Program-made: the position numbers and the translations under genes | Part shown: piece after piece, positions 1 through 10,343 of the stretch | Numbering within the stretch: the first letter of the stretch is position 1 | Layout of the letters: each line of letters opens with the position of its first letter | The notes under the pieces: model-generated | The model's input: only the letters and a program-made list of their open reading frames with translations | What the model was told of the DNA's origin: nothing | The model's database searches: none | NCBI GenBank assembly: GCA_009768925.2 | Contig: VHIT02000024.1 | Location: 186,001-250,000, forward strand | Length of the DNA: 64,000 bases | Direction of reading: 5' to 3' | Origin: Cryptosporidium bovis | Taxonomy: Eukaryota; Apicomplexa; Conoidasida; Eucoccidiorida; Cryptosporidiidae

Positions 1-926
1 GGAATTGGCAAGATTAATCCGCGCCTAAACCTAGATACCCCAAAACGGTATTGCACATATATGTTAATCCTATTATAAACTTATAAACAACATTCACCTA
101 ATTAATATAATTATTTCAACTGCTAAAAATTATGTGGATGTGTACAAGATATGAAAACGCGTTTTCAAACTATTTTTGATGCTTCCACCATTTTTTACCA
201 TGGAATTTATAGGGCTTGAGCTTCAAAGCCACGAAAAAATTACCCGACCCATATGTCTATTTTTCATATATAGTTTACCACTTGTGCTTTCTTAACCTGA
301 ACTTGTTTAGCAATAATTAAATAGGGTAGTAAAAATACGCAAGTTAGGAACTGCATCGAGGTAATATTTTATCTAGCCATTTGGACATCGCTTGGGATTT
401 CACGCGAAAGTTACACACTAAATATCTATAATTATTCTTTATCTTGCTTCATTTTAAATAAAGTACTTCCCTTAATCATTTGTTTTTTTCATATACAATT
501 TCCCTGGTCAAAAAAAGAAAATGTCAATATTATGTATCGTCTCTAGATAGACATATCAATTACGCGTCAAAAAATACCGTTTAAAATAAAATTAGAGAGA
601 ATTGACCACTTTTTTGATCTTATATTTTCGAAACGAAGAGTAAAGTTTTAATACATATAAGGTTGTAAGCATTTATAAAAGGAAGAAACAACTGTTATTA
701 CGTTAGGCTTTCATTTTTTTAATGTAAATTTGGTGCAACTTTATTTAAATCCTGAGAAACAGTGTATGTACACTTATACATAAAAATATATATTATAATC
801 AAATATTAGTTTGAGAAAATAAAGCTTTTTTTCTGTATATTATATATAATAAAATTGAAGGTTTGAAGCAGTAAACAATAAAAAAACCTATTTGATACGC
901 TAATTTAAGGGTATGAACTAATACAA
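1..926. other. Intergenic, 5' flank of HMG-box gene
   Basis: No ATG-initiated frame of note is seen on either strand. The sequence is AT-rich with poly(A/T) runs and should hold the promoter and 5' leader of the HMG-box gene that starts at 927. I see no tRNA or snRNA signature. The 63-residue minus frame at 799-990 has no homology or splice signals and looks accidental. Confidence 0.5.
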
Positions 927-1664
927 ATGCAACATTGTGCCGTACCAGGTAATACTTTATCAGTACTTGCTCCGCAACTTGGGTCAGCATTGCAACTAGG
1001 ATCTATTTTACAGAATGCCTCTAACAATACGAATTCAGGGATAGTTCCTCTTAGGTCATCGCCTCATACACAAAATGGGCAATCGCCATCTCCATCTCAA
1101 AGACATAGTGTAAGTCAGCAGTCAAGTACAAGCATTTTAGTCCCACAGAATCATTTTGAGAATAGTCAATCCTCATCTTCTTCATCATTGCCCTCAAGTC
1201 TTTTAGTTGATATAATTTGCGAGGTTGCGGATTTTAGTGTCGATTTGGCTCTCAGAATATCTCAAAGAACAGGCACGCAATGGAGGCCTAAGATATTAAA
1301 TTATCAAAAGCAGATGAAAAGACCAATTACAAGACAACATTTTGAAGACCCGAATAAACCCAAAAGACCTCATAATGCCTACACTCTTTGGTGCGAACAT
1401 ATTAGACAAAAAGTACGTGAAAAGGACCCAACTAGATCACTACACATAAAGGATCTCGCTGAAATGTGGAAGAATTTACCAGAGTTAGAAAGGTCTCCAT
1501 GGGAAAGAAAGGCCCAGGATGTTAAACAAAAATATCTTGTTGATATGGCTACCTATCGTACGGCATCAGGTTCTCCTTCTCACCCCCAGCCTTCAACAAA
1601 TACCCCCTCGAATTCTATGCAACAAATTTCAGGGATTCCAAATCAAAGAGAATTCTATTCATGA
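927..1664 (+). CDS. HMG-box protein
   Basis: This is a 245-residue protein with one HMG box at about residues 141-211. The box starts with DPNKPKRPHNAY and keeps the usual aromatic/basic core (W155, W181, P191-W192, K200-Y203). HMG boxes bend DNA and act in chromatin or transcription, so a nuclear role is expected. The first 90 residues are Ser/Gln/Asn-rich and disordered-looking. Residues 90-128 (LLVDIICEVADFSVDLALRI onward) could form long helices reminiscent of a TAF12-type histone fold, but this is weak. The C-terminus is Ser/Pro/Asn-rich. The start is the first ATG of the frame. The gene converges on the SUMO-like gene at 2045-2656. The HMG call is firm; the precise target or complex is unknown. 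Confidence 0.9.
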   Translation: MQHCAVPGNTLSVLAPQLGSALQLGSILQNASNNTNSGIVPLRSSPHTQNGQSPSPSQRHSVSQQSSTSILVPQNHFENSQSSSSSSLPSSLLVDIICEVADFSVDLALRISQRTGTQWRPKILNYQKQMKRPITRQHFEDPNKPKRPHNAYTLWCEHIRQKVREKDPTRSLHIKDLAEMWKNLPELERSPWERKAQDVKQKYLVDMATYRTASGSPSHPQPSTNTPSNSMQQISGIPNQREFYS

Positions 1665-2044
1665 ATTCCGTACTTATTCTTTTAATTGCGTAGCATCTTG
1701 CCTGAGTCTTAAATAATTCTATTTATTGCGATGTCAAATGCTACCATTAGCTTATAACGTCACCACCAATATTAACAAATCTATTATTTAGTTGAATTAA
1801 ACGTAACATTTATCATATATACCATTTCTGTCTGCATATGTGCACTTTCTTTTGTGGCTTTGTAGTCATATCTTTATACCGTTCTTTACCATCACATTGC
1901 TTTCCCTCGTTCCAAGCTACAGTTTTGACACACTTTCGAAACAATCCGGTCCTATATTTCAATCTCTTCCACAATCCACTCCATTCTAATAAATTGAGGT
2001 GTTCTTTTTGACTTATAGACTATATATATCCACTGTATTATGCG
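1665..2044. other. Intergenic, convergent 3' ends
   Basis: This 380 bp gap lies between two genes that point at each other, so it should hold both 3' UTRs and polyadenylation signals. Nothing else is recognisable in it. Confidence 0.5.
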
Positions 2045-2656
2045 TTAAATCCAATTGCTTTCAAATGGAATTTTGACTTCCAACTGTTCGTCGTCTTCAA
2101 CCCCTATCTCCTCCAATAATTTATATTTTTCAATCAAATCGCCGTCGAAATATACTTTGATATTATCATTTATCTCATTTTCACCTAATCCAGGTGCAGT
2201 AATGTTTTTAGAAACGTACAAGACAATCTTGTTCACCGGATCTTTTCTAAATATCGCAATATTGAGAACTTTAACTATTCTTATTTCAGACTCTCGTCTT
2301 TTATATACCTTAACATTTAGTTTTATTACTGATTCTTTTGAATTTTTTTCAATTTGTTCGTCCTTTTCATCTTCATCATTATCCTCCACAGTTATTATTA
2401 GTGACTTACCATTAGTCTCGCATTTATCTATGTGTTTAGCGTCCTTATCTGATGGTTTTTCATTATTTTCAATGTCATTTCTACACTTTGCATTATCACT
2501 GCTCTGTTTTAACTTCTTCCCAATCTTCACTTTTTTTGAGCCATTTGTCCTCTTTTTTGACAACTTGCCGAGCCTTTTTTCTATTGTCTCTTTAGACAGA
2601 CTTACATCCTCACCAAACAGTAATTCATCATCATCTATTATTTCGTTAATAGACAT
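2045..2656 (-). CDS. SUMO-like / ubiquitin-fold domain protein
   Basis: This is a 203-residue protein. Residues 1-105 are charged (a lysine-rich patch at 30-51, then an acidic run near 90-105). Residues about 110-196 look like a beta-grasp SUMO-like domain. Its end carries the typical SUMO pattern: a Phe-Asp-Gly turn (YFDGDLI, 169-175), a Leu-Glu-Glu-(hydrophobic)-Gly segment (181-185), then acidic residues and a final LEV strand. There is no C-terminal di-glycine, so it should not be conjugated. It resembles Rad60/NFATC2IP-type SUMO-like domains that mediate protein contacts in DNA repair or SUMO pathways. The family assignment is by pattern only and moderately sure; the cellular role is inferred. 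Confidence 0.6.
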   Translation of the reverse strand: MSINEIIDDDELLFGEDVSLSKETIEKRLGKLSKKRTNGSKKVKIGKKLKQSSDNAKCRNDIENNEKPSDKDAKHIDKCETNGKSLIITVEDNDEDEKDEQIEKNSKESVIKLNVKVYKRRESEIRIVKVLNIAIFRKDPVNKIVLYVSKNITAPGLGENEINDNIKVYFDGDLIEKYKLLEEIGVEDDEQLEVKIPFESNWI

Positions 2657-3130
2657 TTTTCATTTACATAACCCAACTAACAGACCGATTTAGCAATTTT
2701 AAATGCATAAATTACATATTAAATCTTACTTTGAAAATTCAAGTCTATTATTATACTTCTCCTTTAATCGTTATTTGAATTTATTTCTGCTTAAAACTAA
2801 CTATATAGCAGAAAACTAATTTACTTTTACCATTTTACATTACGATCATTCATACATTTAATATGTACAAATGTATTTTACTCATAGACATACTCTCATA
2901 AAATATGCGAATTTATTTTTAAAGTGTTGTACGAAATTAAATAATTTAAGAAAACAAACACCGTGAGGCCAACCCCCCTTGCATAGCTCCCTTTAACCTA
3001 CATAGCGACTTTAATAATATTTTAAACCAAAAAATATTTTAACAAAAAAATTAAGTAAATAACTATCTAACAATTAATGGACGGACAAACAAATAGATAT
3101 ATAATCACCTACCGTATTAAGTTAATTAAT
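2657..3130. other. Intergenic
   Basis: This holds the 5' flank of the SUMO-like gene (minus strand) and the 3' flank of the secreted-protein gene. It is AT-rich, with one short C-rich patch (ccaaccccccttgc, about 2970-2983). No gene is seen. Confidence 0.5.
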
Positions 3131-4248
3131 TCAACAATTGCTATATTTTGAAAATTCTACATAGTCAGTATCTGATCTACTAAACTCAAATGGATACATA
3201 GTCACCTTCAATATACCTTTTTCTGGTGATATTACTTGTTCAATTGAAGAGAGTGTACAACTATTGTTGTTATTGATTAATTCAGAAGGAGGAATTAAGC
3301 AAAATTCTTTTATATCATCCCATTTACATACCTTTTTAATGCCATAACTTGCATTTTTAAAATGATTTTCCCACTTTGATTTCAAACTAACTTCTTTTTT
3401 AATCATATCCGATATAACATTACCGCTATAACCTGTAACCATTTTCAGTAATGCCTCCTCTATTTTTGATTCTGGCAGATAGTCAATACTAAACTTTTCA
3501 TTACTTAACAATATTTCATCATCATCTATTTTAATTTTTTCCGTCACTATTTCATTTGTGTCATATTCAGATGTAAGTGTTATATGTTTTATACATGTAT
3601 TTATCAAATTTAGGTCATAACTGTATACTGGATCTAATGATGGATACAACCAGTTTATATTTTTCTTGTCTTTTAGAAAACTAAACCCTTCGTTACTTCT
3701 TGTTCTTATGATTGCCTTTTTCCAATCTATTTTCATCTTAATCTTGTAACTCTCGTAATTATTCTCATCTCTATTTATTGATAGTATTTCCCATCTTCCA
3801 TATCCTATTATTTGTCTTGAATAATTTTCCAATTCACATCCGCTTGTTGAATTATATTCAAAACGAACAAATTCAACGTTTTTTGATGGCTTTACTGTAT
3901 AATTTCTCGTCTCTCTAACATGTATTCTTCTGTTTCCAATCCATTGACAGCCTTGAACAGGTTCTTTTACTATTTCTCCCATTCCAATATTCATTTTTTC
4001 CTTGCTTTCCCATTTACCACATATATAATCACTCAAATATTGATTATTGTTATTTATTATATCAGTATTAAAAATCGACTTACCATTGACTAAATTATAT
4101 CAAAAAAATTGAGTTATAGGTAAATACTTGATATGCATACTTGCATTGAACTAAACTTACCGATATAAAATAATATATACTCAATCAGCAAAATATATAA
4201 TGTGGTATGCAAATTCATCACTACCTCTTTACTATTTATTAAGCTCAT
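3131..4248 (-). CDS. Secreted Cys-containing protein, two exons
   Basis: The large frame (3131-4036) has no ATG at its head; it opens upstream into a spliced first exon. My model is exon 1 at 4161-4248, a 71-base intron at 4090-4160 (GTAAGTTTAG at the start, ATAATTTAG at the end) and exon 2 at 3131-4089. The exon sum is 1047 bases, in frame, giving 348 residues. Exon 1 encodes a hydrophobic leader; from Met11 it reads MNLHTTLYILLIEYILFYI, a convincing signal peptide. The mature part has several dispersed cysteines (within CGKW, GCQWIG, GCELE, TCIKH, VCKW, EFCLIPPS, NSC, SNC), suggesting disulfides. No family is recognised. It is probably a lineage-specific secreted or surface protein. It shares a long divergent promoter region with CDPK1. 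Confidence 0.7.
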
Positions 4249-5687
4249 TTTTTTGTAACTCACTTAAATGTATTCAATGATTGATTTTTATTTATGAAAA
4301 AAAGCCACTATCTTTTTCTTAATCTTTGATTTAAACAATATTTTTTCTATCTTCATACACAATATTTACCCATGATTCTTTTGTCTTTTAACATTATTTT
4401 TCACAGTTTTTTTATACACTTTATACTCGGATTATCACCAAGTGGCCTCTTATTCTTATATAGATTTATACTTTCAATAGTTAATTATTTACACACCACA
4501 CACAATGCTACACACAATACAAATGCTTTTATATTGGCTACTAAACGCTAATTTCTTATTTTGTTTTAATCAAACATCTACTTTATTTCAACATAACTTA
4601 AATACTATATATCTCATTAATAATAGTTTAATGTTACTCTATCAAGTCTAAATGACTATTTACTTACCGTTCACCTATTTACTCGGTATAAAATATTGTT
4701 TCCTCCTTTCCTAAACTATTTTTAGTTCATAATTTTTTTGCCTCACAGACTTTTCCAAACTTTAAATCACACTCGTTGTTACTACTAACCACTTTGGCAA
4801 AACAAGGCATATAAACACCTTAGCCAAACTTAAGGTTATAGAAAAATCACGCGTTCTTAACGGCGATAGAACTATTTACTTGTGTTTACAATCAGAAGTT
4901 TGAGCGTTCCGGTGATCTCTAACCTATATTATATCGTTTTTAACGTGTCTGCAATAACTAGTACAAAATGATCTTTCATGGAACCCTTTGGCGCCACTAC
5001 ATGACTAGACTAATTTTGTATATGCAGTCTACAAGCAAATATATAGGTATCGAAAACAGATAGATAATTACCAAATAGCAGGCTAAAAAAAGAATACAAT
5101 TTCAGAAAAATTTGACGTATACAAATTTGAAGTAGCCGAGACTTTGAGTACCTGTATACATGTATCCTAATTTTTTTTCATAATTACATATCAATGCTCA
5201 CTTCAGTTTGCATTTTTATCACCTTCCAAAAATTGTAAATATTAATAGATACAAATACGCTTGAAAATTATATTGTAATTACAACATGTCTGGTACTAAA
5301 GTGATTATATTGATTTACGTTGCCTTCTCTTAACATTATAATTTATCCGGATATATTTATCCATAGATATTGGAGTAGACACGGTACGTCTTGTTTTAAA
5401 AAATGCATTTATATGAATAGTAAGTGACAGACAGCAGTGTGCGTTCTGGGATTATATAAAAATAGATATGAAATAGAATAATTGAATGGAGAACTTGTCG
5501 TTATTTATCGGTCAGATATAAATATTAATAATAGTGCACCGCAATTAAAGTAAAACGGACTTAATTACTCAAGTTAAAAAAAGGAGTAATCAATTAGTTC
5601 AGCAACAGTGAATTTACTTACATAACCTTTAATTGTAGATAACATAGTTATTAAATAGCGACTTGAAGAATTACAACTATTGTAATA
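4249..5687. other. Divergent intergenic region upstream of CDPK1
   Basis: This 1.4 kb region lies between two divergently transcribed genes. It contains an E2F-like site at 4987-4996. A GTAAGT on the minus strand near 4663 could be the donor of a 5' UTR intron of the secreted-protein gene, but nothing confirms it. No coding frame is supported. Confidence 0.5.
4987..4996. promoter_or_regulatory. E2F-like motif TTTGGCGCCA
   Basis: An exact TTTGGCGCCA stands out in an AT-rich intergenic region, about 690 bp upstream of CDPK1 and 740 bp upstream of the secreted-protein gene. E2F-like GGCGC motifs have been reported as enriched in Cryptosporidium promoters. Function here is inferred. Confidence 0.5.
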
Positions 5688-7304
5688 ATGGGTAACGCAG
5701 CAATAGCACATGGAGGAGCAAAATTGAGAACTCCGAGAGAGGAGCATCATTTTGGGGAGGAGAAACAGAAAGAAGTATCAAGCGAGCAAACAGCTGTAGC
5801 AAAAAGTGTAGATAATAAGAAAAGCTCAACTTTAATTCACCATGAAAGAGGGAGCGTAACAACAGGAATGTTTGTTGAAAGTGGAAGTGGTACATTTGCT
5901 GAAAAGTATAGTATCACGTGTATGTTAGGTAAAGGTTCATTTGGAGAAGTACTTAAATGCAAAGATAGAGTTACTAATAATGAATATGCGGTTAAGGTCA
6001 TAAGTAAAGCAAGTGCCAAAAACAAAGATACAAGTACAATACTAAGGGAAGTTGAATTATTGAAAAAACTAGACCACCCAAATATAATGAAATTATTTGA
6101 AATATTAGAAGATTCAACAAGCTTTTACATTGTAGGTGAATTATATACAGGTGGTGAATTGTTCGATGAAATAATAAAAAGAAAGAGATTCAGTGAACAA
6201 GATGCAGCTAGAATAATAAGTCAAGTATTTTCAGGTATTACTTATATGCATAAAAATAATGTGGTACATAGAGATTTAAAACCGGAAAACATATTATTAG
6301 AATCAAAGGAAAGGGATTGCGATATTAAGATAATTGATTTTGGATTATCTACATTTTTCCAACAAAATACAAAAATGAAAGATAGAATAGGCACTGCCTA
6401 TTATATAGCACCTGAAGTATTAAGGGGTACATATGATGAAAAATGCGATATATGGTCAGCAGGCGTCATATTGTATATATTGTTATCAGGAACACCACCA
6501 TTTTACGGTAAAAATGAGTACGACATATTGAAAAGAGTTGAAACTGGTAAATATGCATTTGATTTGCCACAATGGAGAAGTGTATCTGATGATGCAAAAG
6601 ATTTAATTAGAAAGATGTTAACTTTTCATCCATCAATGAGAATATCAGCTACACAATGTTTAGAACACCCGTGGATACAAAAGTATTCTTCAGAAATCAC
6701 TACCATTAAAGATTTACCTTCACTGGAGTCTGCCATGACTAATATTAGACAATTCCAGGCTGAGAAAAAATTGGCACAAGCTGCACTGTTATATATGGCA
6801 AGTAAATTAACTACTATAGATGAAACGAAACAATTAACTGAGATATTCAGAAAATTAGACTCGAACAATGATGGTATGTTGGATAGGGATGAATTGATAA
6901 GGGGATATCACGAATTTATGAGACTTAAAGGTGTTGACTCCAATTCATTAGTTCAAAATGGAGACACAACTATTGAAGAACAGATCGACGATTTAATGCC
7001 ATTGTTGGATATGGATGGGTCTGGTTCAATAGAATATTCTGAGTTCATTGCTTCTGCTATTGATAGGACTATATTACTTAGTAAAGAGAGGATGGAAAGA
7101 GCTTTTAAAATGTTTGATAAGGATGGGTCTGGTAAGATATCTACAAAAGAGTTGTTTAAATTATTTTCGCAGGCAGACAACACAATCAAAATGGAAGAAT
7201 TAGAGGCAATTATTGAGCAGGTTGACAACAATAAAGATGGTGAAGTTGATTTTAATGAATTTGTTGAAATGCTGCAGAATTTTGTCAAACCTGAAAAGAA
7301 TTAA
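5688..7304 (+). CDS. CDPK1: Calcium-dependent protein kinase 1
   Basis: This 538-residue protein has the standard CDPK layout: Ser/Thr kinase (about 74-330), junction and regulatory helix (about 331-375), then four EF hands with loops at 391-402, 441-452, 477-488 and 513-524. Visible kinase landmarks are the Gly loop GKGSFGEV (81-88), the catalytic Lys in AVK (103), HRDLKPEN (194-201), DFG (217-219) and APE (241-243). The gatekeeper is Gly150 (FYIVGELY), the feature that makes Toxoplasma and Cryptosporidium CDPK1 unusual. MGN at the start is a likely N-myristoylation site. The enzyme responds to calcium and is known in the group for microneme secretion, motility, invasion and egress. It is intronless here. 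Identification is very sure. Confidence 0.97.
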   Translation: MGNAAIAHGGAKLRTPREEHHFGEEKQKEVSSEQTAVAKSVDNKKSSTLIHHERGSVTTGMFVESGSGTFAEKYSITCMLGKGSFGEVLKCKDRVTNNEYAVKVISKASAKNKDTSTILREVELLKKLDHPNIMKLFEILEDSTSFYIVGELYTGGELFDEIIKRKRFSEQDAARIISQVFSGITYMHKNNVVHRDLKPENILLESKERDCDIKIIDFGLSTFFQQNTKMKDRIGTAYYIAPEVLRGTYDEKCDIWSAGVILYILLSGTPPFYGKNEYDILKRVETGKYAFDLPQWRSVSDDAKDLIRKMLTFHPSMRISATQCLEHPWIQKYSSEITTIKDLPSLESAMTNIRQFQAEKKLAQAALLYMASKLTTIDETKQLTEIFRKLDSNNDGMLDRDELIRGYHEFMRLKGVDSNSLVQNGDTTIEEQIDDLMPLLDMDGSGSIEYSEFIASAIDRTILLSKERMERAFKMFDKDGSGKISTKELFKLFSQADNTIKMEELEAIIEQVDNNKDGEVDFNEFVEMLQNFVKPEKN

Positions 7305-7843
7305 TTAATATTATTGTTTACGGTTGGTAATTAATGACAATTTAGGAAAATTAACAGTATTAGATTATTATGAGGGTCATAATCATAGAAAATCAGTAGT
7401 TTTTCAGGTCTTAATTAGTTACTTAGTTCTTCATTTTTAGTAATTTTCACTCCTAAATGAGTTAACAGATAAGTACGTCTAGGATAATAGTAAAAAAAAG
7501 TGAATTAGTCATCATTAAATTTGTGATATGTCCTTTTATTATCATTCTTTTTAATTATTTGGTGTCTATTAGCCTGTTGAATACAGTGGTTGCCGATACT
7601 ACGTCAAAAAAACCGTTATTTTGCAATAACTATTGTAGAAATGCCTGTAGTTATCGGTATTTCAGTTATGGTTATCATAATGGGTATAAACTAGTACTGA
7701 TAGCTAAATGAAAACTTAATATTAATGGAACTACCCTCTACTTTCACAAACTTCATATACACAAGAACACTACTTGGAATCTTTTTTTAATTACAACAAA
7801 TAAATGTGTACATATAATATTCAGGAAAATAAGGATTTTAATT
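7305..7843. other. Intergenic, convergent 3' ends
   Basis: This gap separates the 3' end of CDPK1 from the 3' end of the six-exon gene on the minus strand. An open frame at 7523-7711 encodes a hydrophobic, Cys-containing peptide but begins with GTG and has no ATG, so I do not call it a gene. Confidence 0.45.
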
Positions 7844-8731
7844 TTATTTATTCTCTTCTATTTCATTGTTATCATCATTTCCAAAATTGTGTGCAGTTCC
7901 TGAGTGTTTGGAGTCTTCAATATTATGATCAACACTCATTATACTTGCTCTCTTTTTTTCACTGTTATTTTTACCATGAATATAAGATGTTTAAATGCAT
8001 ATATTACAGTAGTTAAATAAAAGATAAGAAAAAAAGAACTTACGCCAGTAGTTTAATGTTTGTAGCGGATTCAGGAGTATCCATTCCCGGTATTCTTATG
8101 GAATCCGGCATTTCAGAACTAAATGATTATTGTATATTTAAAATCAACAAGTAACTAAGCAAACTTACATATCCACTACTTCACGAGGCTTTTCTTCCTT
8201 CACACCCTGTCCTTCAAATGTCTATATGCCAAAAATAACGATTGTTATTAATTAATTATTTAGTTATGTCATTTGATTGTGATCATAATAATGAATTACA
8301 ATCAATTTAGGCATTAAAATTTGATTTTATTACAACTTACGTTTTCTTGTTTCTTTTTCAATTTTGCTCTATTAATGAGAGGTCAAAAGCAAATTACAAA
8401 AATTTAAAGTTAGTTGTGTGAAAATTATAGGTAGAAACATTAGGCATTAAATTGCCACAGCCTTGTGAGAAAAACATGCATATTTTGCTTTTGGTTTTTT
8501 TTTTCTCCTCAAAGCCAATTTAGATTCTTTATCGCTAAAAACCTACTTTTCAGCAACTTCTTTTATCAAAGGCAAAGCAATTCCTCTTTAAGAATTAAAT
8601 AATAAAAAAATGTTGCAAAGCATCAATTTAAATATGTGAATTTTTTGAATTGATTAAAAACATTAATTTTGTGATAAGTGCTAAAACATAATAACTGTGA
8701 GTGAACAGATATAAACTTACTTTACATTCAT
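7844..8731 (-). CDS. Unknown 107-residue protein, six exons
   Basis: I built this gene from splice signals; no single frame reveals it. The exons on the minus strand are 8721-8731, 8547-8585, 8341-8368, 8169-8221, 8044-8118 and 7844-7961. The introns are 135, 178, 119, 50 and 82 bases. Four begin GTAAGT and one GTAGGT, and all end in AG. The exons total 324 bases and keep one frame, giving 107 residues and a TAA stop. The N-terminus reads MNVKGIALPLIKEVAEK, followed by a lysine-rich stretch, a conserved-looking middle (EMPDSIRIPGMDTPES) and an acidic Asn-rich tail. I do not recognise the family. Six exons for so short a protein is striking in an intron-poor genome. It shares a 400 bp divergent promoter with the DPH4-like gene. 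Confidence 0.7.
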
Positions 8732-9131
8732 TTCTTTTAATAACTATTTTCTAAAGTTGTAATAACACTAAAAAAAATTTGCAACTTTATTGATGAAAAA
8801 AATTAATTATCTACATCATGCTTTTTGCAAATTCACCCATACTGCAAATTAGTATCAAAAACAAGATTGGGATGTATTGGCGCCATAAGTCAGCGCCAGA
8901 CTTGCTCCCTATTAATATAAATATGAGAGTGAAAAGAGGAAGCCTATTTAATAGAGTATTGTGATATAGATAGTTCGATAAAGCCGTTAAAGGAACAAAT
9001 ATGTGAGAGGTCATACTTGTGTTGACGGGAAATAGTAGTGAAACGTTTTAACTCAAGCTAAAGTATATACTAACTGCTTGGTTTTCAAAGAGAAATTCTT
9101 AGTTGTTAAAGTAAGGCACATTTACTTGAGT
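8732..9131. other. Divergent promoter region
   Basis: This 400 bp region separates two divergent genes. It contains an E2F-like site at 8877-8885 and a further GCGCC at about 8893. A minus-strand 67-residue frame here (8811-9014) overlaps those motifs and is probably chance. Confidence 0.5.
8877..8885. promoter_or_regulatory. E2F-like motif TTGGCGCCA
   Basis: TTGGCGCCA lies 146 bp upstream of the six-exon gene and 246 bp upstream of the DPH4-like gene, a good position to serve both. A second GCGCC follows within 10 bp. The function is inferred from motif identity. Confidence 0.5.
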
Positions 9132-9635
9132 ATGAGTCGAATGAATAATGAAATATTGAAGAATTACAGAGATTATTACGCACTTTTAGGAGTGGAGAGA
9201 GATGCAAGTGAGAGGGAAATAAGACTTGCTTTTTTAGGTCTAGTTAGAAAATATCATCCTGATAAGAACACATCAGAGTTTAGAGCTGAAGGCAATTATT
9301 GCAGTGCAGGTAACGATGAAAATGGAGGGGGAAATAATAAATGTGAAATCATTGTAAAATATCACGCCTTATATGAAGCATACAGTACACTAAAAGACCC
9401 AATAAAAAGAAATGAGTACAATACGTCACTTTTTAACAAAGGAACTTCAAAAAAACATTCTTGGCATAAAGTTTTTAATTTAAATGAACTCGATTATTAC
9501 GAAGATGAGGAAGTTTTTTGTTACTCTTGTAATTGCGGTGAAGTAATTGTGCTTGAAAAAAAACACATCGAAGAAGGTTATAATTTGTTTCCTTGTGATT
9601 CTTGCTCTACAAAGATAACGATAACTTTATGGTAA
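9132..9635 (+). CDS. DPH4: DPH4-type J-domain zinc protein
   Basis: This 167-residue protein has an N-terminal J domain (about 13-98) with the HPD triad at 42-44 and a C-terminal CSL/DPH-type zinc finger (about 121-167). The finger shows YYEDEE, then a Cys-x-Cys pair (C133, C135) and a Cys-x-x-Cys pair (C155, C158). This combination defines DPH4/DNAJC24 (yeast Jjj3), which binds zinc or iron and supports the first step of diphthamide synthesis on elongation factor 2. The J domain is expanded by an Asn/Gly-rich insert at about residues 50-72. The frame is open to 9078 but begins with TTG there; the first ATG is at 9132 and is my start. It converges on the gene at 9705-10343, with 69 bp between. 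Confidence 0.85.
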   Translation: MSRMNNEILKNYRDYYALLGVERDASEREIRLAFLGLVRKYHPDKNTSEFRAEGNYCSAGNDENGGGNNKCEIIVKYHALYEAYSTLKDPIKRNEYNTSLFNKGTSKKHSWHKVFNLNELDYYEDEEVFCYSCNCGEVIVLEKKHIEEGYNLFPCDSCSTKITITLW

Positions 9636-9704
9636 TATTTAATCCGGCTTAATTGTCTTATTTTTTTAAATGTTATTTTTATATATTCACTAACAATGTA
9701 TTGT

Positions 9705-10343
9705 TTATTTATTTATTGAAATTTTTTCATTCACAATTGTTTCTGTGTCGCTTGAACTATTATCTAGATTATTATTCTGATTTTTTACTTGCGTCAAGGT
9801 TAATTCTATCCAATAGTCTACCAAGTTCTCTTTATAGCTCTTCATTTCGTTAATCATTTTTTCGATATCATTTATTATTTTTACTCGCGATTCTTCATTT
9901 TCTTTCTTAATTTTGTTTATTAACTTGTATATATTTTCAATTTTCATTTTATTATCTAGTAACTCCAACTGTGGTGCTCCGTCATCATGATTAATTAAAT
10001 CACTGTTTATTCTCTCTTTGTTTGAATCGCCCTCCTTCAGTTTAACTAATACATTTCTGTTGTTTTGCACTGCCTCAACTGTTTTTTTCTTCGTAATACT
10101 CGAACCAAGTTGAAATATTATTTTATTACTGCCAACAGTGTCGTCAATATTGCTATCAGTGCCATCATCAACAATATTATTGTCCAAAAGCAATTCAATA
10201 ATATCATCGCTTTCTTCTTTATCTTTGTTCTTATCATTATCACTGTAAATACCATTATTTAAATCCAGTTTTATTGTCTTTGGAAATTGAGGCAATCTGT
10301 TCAACTTAAATGAAGTTATATTATTATTTGTTCTACTCTCCAT
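9705..10343 (-). CDS. Unknown coiled-coil protein
   Basis: This 212-residue, charged, Asn/Asp-rich protein has no recognisable domain. Residues about 125-185 are rich in Lys/Glu/Ile and should form an amphipathic helix or coiled coil (MKIENIYKLINKIKKENEES onward). The N-terminal half is acidic and probably disordered. There is no signal peptide or membrane segment, so it is probably cytosolic or nuclear. It starts at the first ATG, and the frame is intact over 639 bases. It is divergent from condensin H2 with an 800 bp shared upstream region. I cannot assign a function. Confidence 0.75.
   Translation of the reverse strand: MESRTNNNITSFKLNRLPQFPKTIKLDLNNGIYSDNDKNKDKEESDDIIELLLDNNIVDDGTDSNIDDTVGSNKIIFQLGSSITKKKTVEAVQNNRNVLVKLKEGDSNKERINSDLINHDDGAPQLELLDNKMKIENIYKLINKIKKENEESRVKIINDIEKMINEMKSYKENLVDYWIELTLTQVKNQNNNLDNSSSDTETIVNEKISINK

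Noticed and set aside
4078-4083. Second GTAAGT on the minus strand, inside the secreted-protein gene
   Set aside because: Using it as a donor breaks the frame with the downstream exon; the upstream donor at 4155-4160 keeps frame.
7523-7711. Hydrophobic Cys-containing frame on the plus strand resembling a small secreted peptide
   Set aside because: It begins with GTG, contains no ATG, has no clear upstream exon and sits in a 3' flanking gap between convergent genes.
8811-9014. 67-residue frame on the minus strand
   Set aside because: It overlaps the E2F-like promoter motif of a divergent pair and shows no homology or splice signals.
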